The notes beneath the pieces were generated by a model. The model searched no databases. It was not told the origin of the DNA and worked only from the letters and a program-made list of their open reading frames with translations. Below, piece by piece: positions 7,277-14,918 of a stretch of DNA of 64,000 nucleotides (positions are counted from its first letter, which is position 1; each line of letters starts with the position of its first letter). Location of the stretch: assembly GCA_040772905.1 (NCBI GenBank), contig JAXGXJ010000007.1, positions 62,001 through 126,000 of the forward strand, written 5' to 3'. A program made the translations under genes and the position numbers. Source of the stretch: JAXGXJ01 sp040772905. Lineage in GTDB: Bacteria; Actinomycetota; Thermoleophilia; RBG-16-64-13.

Positions 7277-8482
7277 ATGAGTTTCGCCGACTTGGGCCTC
7301 AGCGCAGGCCTGCTCAGGGCTGTAGCCGCGATGGGCTACACCGAACCCACTCCCATCCAGGAACAGTCCATCCCCGTCACCCTCACCGGCCGAGACATCT
7401 TGGGGTGCGCCCAGACCGGTACAGGCAAGACGGCCGCCTTCATCCTGCCCGCGCTGCAGCTCACCGAGCGGGGCAAGGGCATCGGCATCCTGGTGGTCAC
7501 TCCCACTCGCGAGTTGGCCGGCCAGATAGACGAAGTGGCGCGGGCCGCCTCGAAGTTCACCGGTCACCGCGTGGCCGCCGTCTACGGCGGTGTGGGCTAC
7601 GAGCCCCAGGTGAAGAAGCTGCGCCGTGGCGTGGAGCTGTTGGTGGCCACACCCGGCCGTCTGCTCGACCTGCATCAGCGTGGCGACGTCGACCTGTCTC
7701 ACGTGAGCATCCTGGTGCTGGACGAAGCCGACCGCATGCTCGATATGGGCTTCTGGCCCGACGTACGCCGCATCTTGGCCCTGCTGCCGTCCAAGCGTCA
7801 GAACATGCTCTTCTCGGCGACGCTGTCGAAAGAGATCATGCGCATCGCCGAGCCCATGCTCGACGATCCGGCGCGCGTGGAAGTCTCACCCAGCGCCACT
7901 CCTGTGGAGGCTATCTCTCAGTCCGTATATCCTGTGGCTGAACTGCAGAAGCCCGACCTGCTCATCCGCCTGCTGGAGACCGAGCAACTCGACCGTGTGC
8001 TGGTCTTCACCCGCACCAAGCACCGCGCGGACCGCGTGTGCCGCTACCTGGAGCGCAGCCGCATAAAGGGCGCGGCCATCCACTCGAATCGCACGCAGGC
8101 ACAGCGTCAGCGGGCGCTCGACGGCTTCAAGGACGGCACTTACCGCGTGCTCGTGGCCACCGACATCGTTGCCCGCGGCATCGACGTCGACCGCATCTCG
8201 CACGTGATCAACTACGACCTGCCCTCGCAGGCGCAGGATTACGTCCATCGCATCGGACGGACGGCGCGCGCCGGCGCCTCGGGCACCGCCATCAGTTTCC
8301 TGGCCGCCGAACAGGCGGGAGAACTGCGCGACATCGAACTGCTCCTGGGAGAGACCCTTCCCTGTAAAGACCTGGAAGACTTCGCCTACATGGAGCGCTT
8401 GGTCCCCAATCCCGAACGGGTGCTCAAGAAGCCCAAGCCGCGCCTTGTCTACAACGGCAGCGCGCGCAGGCGCAGCAGATGA
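7277..8482 (+). CDS. DEAD-box ATP-dependent RNA helicase (RhlE-like)
   Basis: 401 residues, the length of a core-only DEAD-box RNA helicase. Q motif 'EPTPIQEQSIP', motif I AQTGTGKT (45-52), PTREL (76-80), TPGR (125-128), DEAD (149-152), SAT (180-182), then domain 2 with 'ATDIVARGIDV' and 'HRIGRTAR'. It ends in a short basic tail (KPKPRLVYNGSARRRSR), like RhlE. It probably unwinds structured RNA in ribosome assembly or mRNA decay. Start at ATG 7277 with AGGAG 11 nt upstream; the frame is open further 5' but unconserved. The long leader and the LexA-like box in its promoter suggest stress control. A terminator follows. Confidence 0.93.
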   Translation: MSFADLGLSAGLLRAVAAMGYTEPTPIQEQSIPVTLTGRDILGCAQTGTGKTAAFILPALQLTERGKGIGILVVTPTRELAGQIDEVARAASKFTGHRVAAVYGGVGYEPQVKKLRRGVELLVATPGRLLDLHQRGDVDLSHVSILVLDEADRMLDMGFWPDVRRILALLPSKRQNMLFSATLSKEIMRIAEPMLDDPARVEVSPSATPVEAISQSVYPVAELQKPDLLIRLLETEQLDRVLVFTRTKHRADRVCRYLERSRIKGAAIHSNRTQAQRQRALDGFKDGTYRVLVATDIVARGIDVDRISHVINYDLPSQAQDYVHRIGRTARAGASGTAISFLAAEQAGELRDIELLLGETLPCKDLEDFAYMERLVPNPERVLKKPKPRLVYNGSARRRSR

Positions 8483-8487
8483 CAGTC

Positions 8488-8509
8488 AAGGGCGCCTGAG
8501 GGCGCCCTT
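8488..8509 (+). terminator. Hairpin terminator after DEAD-box helicase
   Basis: AAGGGCGCC / GGCGCCCTT with a TGAG loop, 6 nt after the stop, followed by ctcatt. Confidence 0.7.
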
Positions 8510-8550
8510 CTCATTGAGAGGCGCGGGACAACGACAAAGAGGCGGCCGAT

Positions 8551-9084
8551 ATGCGGATAGACATCGCCCGAGCCAGCGACGCCTCGACCGTGCTGACGCT
8601 GGTCGAGGAGCTTCTGCACGAGCTGGGCAGCGAAGGCGATGAGTTCGCGGAGATCGATCGTGCGAAGATCGAAGCCGCGCTTCGAGCCGCGCTTCCCGCA
8701 CCCGAGTCGACGCCCGAGCCGACGCCCGGCTCCGATCGAGACCCCGACGCGCGCGCACCGGGCACCATGAGTCTGACGGCCCTCATCGCGCGGGCGGACG
8801 ACGGCCGCCCGGTGGGCATACTCACCCTTTCCCCCGGCTTCGCCATCTACGCGGGCGGAGAATATGGCGTCATAGACGAGATGTACATCCGTCCCGCTTG
8901 GCGCGGGCAAGGAGTGGGGCGAGCTCTCGTCGAGCAGGCCCTGGACATCGCACGGCAACGCGGCTGGCGTCGCGTGGACGTGACGACCCCCACGGACGAT
9001 CACCAGAACACTGCAGGCCGTTTCTACCGCGGCTGCGGGTTCGAACCCACGGGCGAGAAGCTGCGTCTGCTCCTGGATCGTTGA
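8551..9084 (+). CDS. GNAT family N-acetyltransferase
   Basis: 177 residues. The acetyl-CoA binding signature is in the C-terminal half ('IRPAWRGQGVGRALVEQAL', R/Q-x-x-G-x-G/A), with the preceding strand 'YGVIDEMYI' and the C-terminal 'FYRGCGFEPTG'. An acidic/Pro insert (near 50-70, SPEPTPGS-like) separates the first helices from the core. It transfers an acetyl group to an unidentified amine, small molecule or protein. Stands alone, after the helicase terminator and convergent with the DUF4914 gene. Confidence 0.85.
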   Translation: MRIDIARASDASTVLTLVEELLHELGSEGDEFAEIDRAKIEAALRAALPAPESTPEPTPGSDRDPDARAPGTMSLTALIARADDGRPVGILTLSPGFAIYAGGEYGVIDEMYIRPAWRGQGVGRALVEQALDIARQRGWRRVDVTTPTDDHQNTAGRFYRGCGFEPTGEKLRLLLDR

Positions 9085-9139
9085 GAGCCGCAGCGGCGCG
9101 GTCGGCCCGGCCGCTCCTCTCGACCGGCAGGCAGACGCC

Positions 9140-11056
9140 TCAGGCCGGCAGCGACGGATCGTCCACGCCGGGCAGCAGCGACGCATAGTCGGCCACCGCC
9201 CCTCCCTCCATGCAGCAGGCGATGATCTCGCGACCCTTGGCCGCGAGATGGGGCGTGTCGAACTCGCGCAGATGGCTCTGGAAGAACTCCCGCAGTTGCC
9301 TGGCGCCACCGTCGTACCCCTCGAGACCCACCTCGGGCTGGGCCTCCACGCGCAGGAAATCGTCGCCGATGGACGAGCCCTCGATCCTCATGTTGGTGAG
9401 GCTGTATCCCAGGAGAGCGCAGCGCGACGGCGCCAGCTGCCCGGTGCGGAAGCGGGCGTTGCCTCGACGAGCCAGATAGTCGCGCGCCAGCCACTGCGGC
9501 ATGAAGCCTGTGTACCAAGCGCCCACGTGCTGGTTGGGCACCAGGATATAGCGCGTGCGCACCGCGGTCTCGAACTGTTCGAGCAGAAGGTTGGCTTGGT
9601 CCACCATGTTCTCGGTGGCGAAGGGCCAGTAGCTGCCCACTCCCTCACTGGCCATGCCCTCGTGGTCGACGATGCTGGGGTTGGCGTATCCACGGGGCGC
9701 CACCAAGCGCCATAGCCAGGCCAGGGCCGGGGGGAGTACGTGGAAGAGCCCCAGGATGCCGTAGCTGGGATGCTCACGGGTGCAAGGCGGAGTGCGGAGC
9801 CCGATGCTGCGGATGTCCACGGCCACCGGCTCGCTCACCACGTTGGGGATGATATCCCGAGGGATCACCACACGCGGGTTGGGACAGGGCTTGCAGGGCG
9901 CGTCGAGCGTATGTTCCCAGATGAGCGCCCGGCTGCGGGGGACCGCGTCGATGTTGAGAAAGACGAGCGGCTTGGGCGGGTCGGTGGTCAGCTTCTCCAA
10001 GTCGGGGTCGGTGCCGTAACCCTTGATGTGGTCCACGCGCACGAACCATCCGTCCTCGGCATCGACGATGCGCAGCTTGCCGTCTTTCTGCTGTATGGCG
10101 GGGTGGCACAGGGCCACATCGTCGCACACCGGGTGCAGTTCGCAGGTACGGGGGATCTCCAGAAAGCGCTCCTCGCCCGTGACGATGTTGCGGCCTTTCA
10201 GCAGACGTCCGTCGGGCAGACGATGCGGCTGCTCCAGCATCTCGCTCTTGCCGCTGCCGCTGGCGCCTTCGTGCATGAAACTGATGACGTTGTCGTAGGG
10301 AGTGACCACCCGCACCGCCGAACAGTGGGCGGCCACCCAGCGCTCCTTGGCGCCCTTGCGGATGAGCGTGCCGTACACACCCTTCTTCGCGCTCGGCCCG
10401 GGATAGAGGTTGTAGGAGAAGACCTCGTGCCGTCCCGGAAGACGGTTGTGCACCACCACCTGTTTCCCACCGAAGCGGGTGTGACGGAAAGGCGGGGCCA
10501 CCAGGATGAACACCGTGGGCTTGAACCCCTCCGGCAGCTGTTCGACCGGGATGATGCCCTGCAACATGGCCAGACTCAAGCCGAAGAAGGCCGCGTTGAT
10601 GGGCATGACGGCCAGAGCGTTCGCCCCCAGGTTGCCGAACCCCGTGGTGAAGCAGAAGACGCCCAGATCCTGCCTGGCCAACCATTCGAACGTGTCTTTG
10701 CGTACGGCGGCGAAGTCATCGCCGTAGTGGTCGCGGTAGCGAGGCTTGTCGGTGGGGCCGTCGTCGCCGATTATGAGTGAGTCGGGATCGCGCCTGCGCA
10801 TGTAGGGCTCGAGGTAGTTGGCCACTATGCCGTTGCGCACCCTGGCGACGGTGGCTTCCACCACCGTCCGTCCCTCGGGCAGGGCGTACTCCACCGACAT
10901 GCTGTCGGCGTCCGGACTCCCGGTGGCCAGATCGATCAACTCCTGCACGGTCCCCGCCACGCGGACGCTGGGTGCCTTGCGGAACACTTGGGCCAGGTCC
11001 TTGGGCAGTTGCAGTCTGTCTAGCAGCGTCCGGTGCTGCGGTGGTTGTTCATCCAC
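9140..11056 (-). CDS. DUF4914 / PEP-carboxykinase-like protein
   Basis: 638 residues. A classical P-loop, 'GASGSGKS' (about residues 269-276), sits mid-protein within sequence typical of the DUF4914 family, which I recall as related to PEP carboxykinases. Around it are clustered cysteines and histidines ('CELHPVCDDVALCHP', then 'APCKPCPNPR') that could bind metal, and a downstream 'NIDAVPRSRALIWEHTLD'. The role is not established; a nucleotide-dependent kinase or carboxykinase-like reaction is inference. It begins 27 nt after purC ends, on the same strand, so the two probably share a transcript, which might hint at nucleotide metabolism. Confidence 0.75.
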   Translation of the reverse strand: MDEQPPQHRTLLDRLQLPKDLAQVFRKAPSVRVAGTVQELIDLATGSPDADSMSVEYALPEGRTVVEATVARVRNGIVANYLEPYMRRRDPDSLIIGDDGPTDKPRYRDHYGDDFAAVRKDTFEWLARQDLGVFCFTTGFGNLGANALAVMPINAAFFGLSLAMLQGIIPVEQLPEGFKPTVFILVAPPFRHTRFGGKQVVVHNRLPGRHEVFSYNLYPGPSAKKGVYGTLIRKGAKERWVAAHCSAVRVVTPYDNVISFMHEGASGSGKSEMLEQPHRLPDGRLLKGRNIVTGEERFLEIPRTCELHPVCDDVALCHPAIQQKDGKLRIVDAEDGWFVRVDHIKGYGTDPDLEKLTTDPPKPLVFLNIDAVPRSRALIWEHTLDAPCKPCPNPRVVIPRDIIPNVVSEPVAVDIRSIGLRTPPCTREHPSYGILGLFHVLPPALAWLWRLVAPRGYANPSIVDHEGMASEGVGSYWPFATENMVDQANLLLEQFETAVRTRYILVPNQHVGAWYTGFMPQWLARDYLARRGNARFRTGQLAPSRCALLGYSLTNMRIEGSSIGDDFLRVEAQPEVGLEGYDGGARQLREFFQSHLREFDTPHLAAKGREIIACCMEGGAVADYASLLPGVDDPSLPA

Positions 11057-11083
11057 AGTGATTCTCCTTCAGGACGACGATCT

Positions 11084-11971
11084 CTAGGAGACCAGTCGGC
11101 GCATGGCTTCTTCGTACTTCTCCTGCGTCTTCTGCACCACTTCGTCCGGCAGAGCGGGAGCCGGAGGCTCCTTGTCCCAGCGGATGGATTCCAGGTAGTC
11201 GCGCACGTACTGCTTGTCGAAACTGGGCGGGGAGCCGCCGGGGCTGTACGAGTCGGCCGGCCAGAAACGAGACGAATCGGGCGTGAAGATCTCATCGATG
11301 AGGATGACCTCGCCGTCATCGGTCAACCCGAACTCGAACTTGGTGTCGGCGATGATGATGCCCCGCTCCAGCGCATGTTCCGCGGCGAACCTGTAGAGGG
11401 CCAGGCTGATGTCGCGCACCTTCTCCGCCACCTCTGTGCCCACGAGCGAGACCGCCGTCTCGAACGAGATGTTCTCGTCGTGACCCGATTCGGCCTTGGT
11501 GGAAGGGGTGAAGATGGGCTCCGGCAGCCGGTCCGCTTCGCGCAACCCGGCAGGCAGGGGTATGCCGCACACGGTCCCCTGGGTCTGGTACTCCTTCCAG
11601 CCCGACCCCACCAGGTAGCCCCGCACGATGTTCTCGATGACGAGAGGTCGGGTACGACGCACCAAGACTGTGCGGCCGCGCAGGTCTTCGTAGAACCAGT
11701 CGACATCCGGATACCATGCCGGCCCGGGATTGGGATCGACCAGGTGATTGGCGATGATATGCTCCGTCTTCTGGAAGAAGAAGTTCGAGATCTGGGTGAG
11801 CACTCGGCCTTTTCCGGGGATGGGTGTGGGAAGCACGTGGTCGAAGGCCGAGATGCGGTCGCAGGCGACGATGAGCAGATGCTCTTCACTGGGTTTGTAG
11901 ACGTCGCGGACCTTGCCCCTGCGGTACAGTGGGAGACCCCGTTCCTGGGACTCGAACATGGCTGCAGACAT
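11084..11971 (-). CDS. purC: SAICAR synthetase (PurC)
   Basis: 295 residues. Phosphoribosylaminoimidazole-succinocarboxamide synthase, which ligates aspartate to CAIR with ATP in purine synthesis. Motifs: 'RRGKVRDVY' at the start, 'CDRISAFDHVLPTPIPGKG', 'RPLVIENIVRGYLVGSGWKEY', 'FTPSTKAE' and 'DTKFEFGL'. This is the longer, yeast-Ade1-like form. Of three nearby starts (12004 ATG, 11983 GTG, 11971 ATG) I take 11971, with AAGGAA ~13 nt upstream; a TATGGT box on the minus strand would put the transcript start close to 12004. The frame stays open far upstream opposite the ATPase gene, but that part is an antisense artefact. Confidence 0.95.
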   Translation of the reverse strand: MSAAMFESQERGLPLYRRGKVRDVYKPSEEHLLIVACDRISAFDHVLPTPIPGKGRVLTQISNFFFQKTEHIIANHLVDPNPGPAWYPDVDWFYEDLRGRTVLVRRTRPLVIENIVRGYLVGSGWKEYQTQGTVCGIPLPAGLREADRLPEPIFTPSTKAESGHDENISFETAVSLVGTEVAEKVRDISLALYRFAAEHALERGIIIADTKFEFGLTDDGEVILIDEIFTPDSSRFWPADSYSPGGSPPSFDKQYVRDYLESIRWDKEPPAPALPDEVVQKTQEKYEEAMRRLVS

Positions 11972-12070
11972 CGGGCTACTCACTTCCTTGTTCGGGTTGC
12001 GCATTGTGGCGAGTAGTACCATACCAAGTATCTCGCCCGCCCGGCCACCGGGACGGACATCAGGTGTGTA

Positions 12071-14917
12071 GTGACGGCGTTCGCAGGGAGAACGACCTTG
12101 GACGAGTGGTACAAGCTGGGCGTCGATGAGGCACTTGACCGCGTGGGGAGCGGACGTGAAGGTCTGAGCCGGGACGAGGCTCTGAGACGTCTGCAGGAAT
12201 ACGGTTCCAACGAGCTCGCCGAGGCTGGGAGCAAGAGCCCGTGGCGCATCCTGGCCCAGCAGTTTACCTCCATCCTCATCATCATCCTCATCATCGCGGC
12301 CATCGCTTCGGCCGTCCTGGGCGACTACGCCGACGCCATAGTCATCATGGCCATCGTCATACTCAACGGTCTCCTTGGCTTCCGGCAGGAGTACAAAGCC
12401 GAGAAGACCATGAACGCGCTGCGCAAGCTGGCTGCGCCCATGGTGCGCGTGCGCCGCGGCGGCCAAGTGGTGGAGGTGCCCTCCGCGGACCTGGTGCCCG
12501 GCGACGTGGTGCTCGTGGAGGCCGGCAACGTGATCCCGGCCGACGCGAGGCTCATGCAGTCCGCCAGTCTGAGGGTGCAGGAAGCCGCGCTCACCGGAGA
12601 GTCGGAGCCCGTGGAGAAGATCGAAGCCGCGTTGGATCAGCCCGACGTCCCCCTGGCCGACCGCGTGAACATGCTCTATATGGGCACGTCCGCGTCCTAC
12701 GGGCGCGGCGAGGCGGTGGTGACCGGCACGGGCATGCAGACCGAGTTGGGCAAGATCGCCGGGATGATCCAGGCCGTGGACCAGGAGGCCACACCCCTGC
12801 AGAAACGTCTGAGCCAGCTGGGCCGCTGGCTGGCCGTCGCAGCGCTGGTGCTGGTGGTGATCATCTTTGCGCAGGGACTGCTGCGCGGCGAGGGGCTGCG
12901 CATCATGTTCCTGACCGCGGTCAGCATGGCTGTGGCCGCGGTACCGGAAGGACTGCCGGCCATCGTCACGGTGGCGCTTTCGCTGGGCGCGCAGCGCATG
13001 CTGAAACGCAAGGCCCTCATCCGGAAGTTGCCGGCGGTGGAGACTTTGGGCTCGGTCACCGTCATCTGCTCGGACAAGACGGGCACCCTCACCGAGAACC
13101 GCATGACGGTCATCATCTTGGACATCCTGGGTCACGAGATCGATCTTCAGCAGGAGATGAAGCGCGACCATCCGGCACCGCTGGCGGCGGCCGACGCCGG
13201 CCACGCCAGGGAGTTGCTGCAGGACAAGGCCGCCGTGCCACTGCTCGTCACCGGGGGCGCCCTCTGCAACGACTCCATCCTCCAGTTGGTCAGCGTGGGC
13301 TCGGAAGACGAAGGTGCCCGTGAGGAGTACCGGGCCCTCGGTGATCCCACGGAAGGGGCCATCGTCATCGCGGCCGCCCAGTTGGGCCTGCTGAAGACAG
13401 AGCTGGATCGGGCGTTCCCGCGCGTGGGCGAGTTGCCCTTCGAGTCCGAGCGCAAGCGGATGACCACCGTGCACGCGCGGCCTTTGGAGACCATCTACGG
13501 GCTGGAGGAACTCAACGTCCATCTGGCGGCGGAGGATGCCGAGGCGGTCGCCTTCACCAAGGGCGCCCTGGAATCCATTCTGCCCCTGTCGACAGGGGTG
13601 TGGGACGGCGAGCGCGTCATCCCTCTGAACGACGAGCAGCGGGTGCGCACCCAGAAGGCCAACGACGACCTGGCCGCACGAGGCATGCGCGTGCTGGCCG
13701 TAGCCTTCCGCACGCTACCCGCCACTCCCGGTGCTGAGGGCGCACCCGCCCTGACGGTCGCCGACCTGGAACGCGAACTGGTGCTGGTAGGCCTCATCGG
13801 TATGATCGATCCGGCCCGGTCGGAGGCCAGGGACGCGGTGAAGACCGCGTTGGCGGCAGGCGTCCGCCCGGCGATGATCACCGGTGACCAGCCGCTCACC
13901 GCCGCCAGCATCGCGGCGCAGGTGGGCATCGTCACCCCCGAACAAGCTGCCTCGCCCGACTTCCAAGTGCTCACCGGCACCCAGCTGGAAGCGCTCTCAC
14001 CCGCGGAGTTGAAGGAGGCCGTACGCGAGGTCTCGGTCTACGCACGCGTGGCTCCGGAACAGAAACTCACCATCGTGCAGGCGCTGCAAGAGCAGGGCCA
14101 CGTGGTAGCCATGACCGGAGACGGGGTCAACGACGCCCCCGCGCTGCGCAAGGCCGACATCGGCGTGGCTATGGGCATCACCGGCACCGACGTGGCCAAG
14201 GAAGCCGCCGACATGGTGCTCATGGACGACAACTTCGCCACCATCGTCGCGGCCGTCCGCGAAGGCCGGGCCATCTACGACAACGTGCGCAAGTTCATCA
14301 AGTACCTCATGGCCACCAATGTCGGCGAGTTGGCGGTCATGCTCATCGCGCCCTTCCTGGGCATGCCGCTGCCCTTGCTGCCCCTGCAGATCCTGTGGAT
14401 GAACCTGGTCACCGACGGCCTGCCCGGCCTCGCCCTGGGCTTCGAGCCTCCGGAGCGCCGGGTGATGGAGCGGCCGCCTCATCCGCCCAGCGAGGGCATC
14501 TTCGCCCGAGGACTGGGCACCCACATCATGTGGGCCGGGCCGCTTATGGGCGTCATCGCCCTCATGGCCGGCTGGTTCTACTGGCGCGCAGGGGACGAGG
14601 CCTGGCAGACCATGCTCTTCACGGTGCTCACCATCTCGCAGATGTTCCACGTCCTCGCCATCCGCCAGGAGCGCGAGTCGCTGTTCAAGACCGGACTGTT
14701 CTCCAACAAGCTGCTCCTGGGTGCGGTGATCCTCACCATCCTGCTGCAGTTCGCGCTCATCTACGTGCCGTTCTTGCAGAACATCTTCGACCTGCAGGCG
14801 CTGGATCTGTCGCACATAGTCATAGCGTTCGTGATCAGTTCGGCCATCTTCTGGCTCATCGAGGCGCAGAAGCTCTTGGCACGCCGCCGCGACCGCCGAC
14901 GGGGAGTCGCTGCGTAG
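12071..14917 (+). CDS. P-type Ca2+-transporting ATPase (type IIA-like)
   Basis: 948-residue membrane pump. N-terminal cation-ATPase domain, 'LTGESEPVEK' actuator, M4 'PEGLPAIVTVALSLG', phosphorylation motif DKTGT (D335), hinge 'GDGVNDAPALRKADIG'. M5/M6 read 'NVGELAVML' and 'NLVTDGLPGLALGF': the Asn, Glu, Asn, Thr and Asp that bind Ca2+ in SERCA are all present, so Ca2+ export is the best guess, though Na+/K+ or Mn2+ relatives share much of this. The start is GTG 12071 or, perhaps better, TTG 12098, which has GGGAG 7 nt upstream. Its stop is 1 nt before the next ATPase gene, so the two are cotranscribed. Confidence 0.92.
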   Translation: MTAFAGRTTLDEWYKLGVDEALDRVGSGREGLSRDEALRRLQEYGSNELAEAGSKSPWRILAQQFTSILIIILIIAAIASAVLGDYADAIVIMAIVILNGLLGFRQEYKAEKTMNALRKLAAPMVRVRRGGQVVEVPSADLVPGDVVLVEAGNVIPADARLMQSASLRVQEAALTGESEPVEKIEAALDQPDVPLADRVNMLYMGTSASYGRGEAVVTGTGMQTELGKIAGMIQAVDQEATPLQKRLSQLGRWLAVAALVLVVIIFAQGLLRGEGLRIMFLTAVSMAVAAVPEGLPAIVTVALSLGAQRMLKRKALIRKLPAVETLGSVTVICSDKTGTLTENRMTVIILDILGHEIDLQQEMKRDHPAPLAAADAGHARELLQDKAAVPLLVTGGALCNDSILQLVSVGSEDEGAREEYRALGDPTEGAIVIAAAQLGLLKTELDRAFPRVGELPFESERKRMTTVHARPLETIYGLEELNVHLAAEDAEAVAFTKGALESILPLSTGVWDGERVIPLNDEQRVRTQKANDDLAARGMRVLAVAFRTLPATPGAEGAPALTVADLERELVLVGLIGMIDPARSEARDAVKTALAAGVRPAMITGDQPLTAASIAAQVGIVTPEQAASPDFQVLTGTQLEALSPAELKEAVREVSVYARVAPEQKLTIVQALQEQGHVVAMTGDGVNDAPALRKADIGVAMGITGTDVAKEAADMVLMDDNFATIVAAVREGRAIYDNVRKFIKYLMATNVGELAVMLIAPFLGMPLPLLPLQILWMNLVTDGLPGLALGFEPPERRVMERPPHPPSEGIFARGLGTHIMWAGPLMGVIALMAGWFYWRAGDEAWQTMLFTVLTISQMFHVLAIRQERESLFKTGLFSNKLLLGAVILTILLQFALIYVPFLQNIFDLQALDLSHIVIAFVISSAIFWLIEAQKLLARRRDRRRGVAA

Positions 14918-14918
14918 C

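Noticed and set aside
9565..9590. CTCGAACTGTTCGAG palindrome as an operator
   Set aside because: Lies inside the DUF4914 coding region with ordinary codons; likely chance in GC-rich DNA.
11972..13522. Upstream part of the 812-codon frame that contains purC
   Set aside because: It runs antisense through the Ca2+ ATPase gene; purC similarity starts only at the 11971-12004 region.
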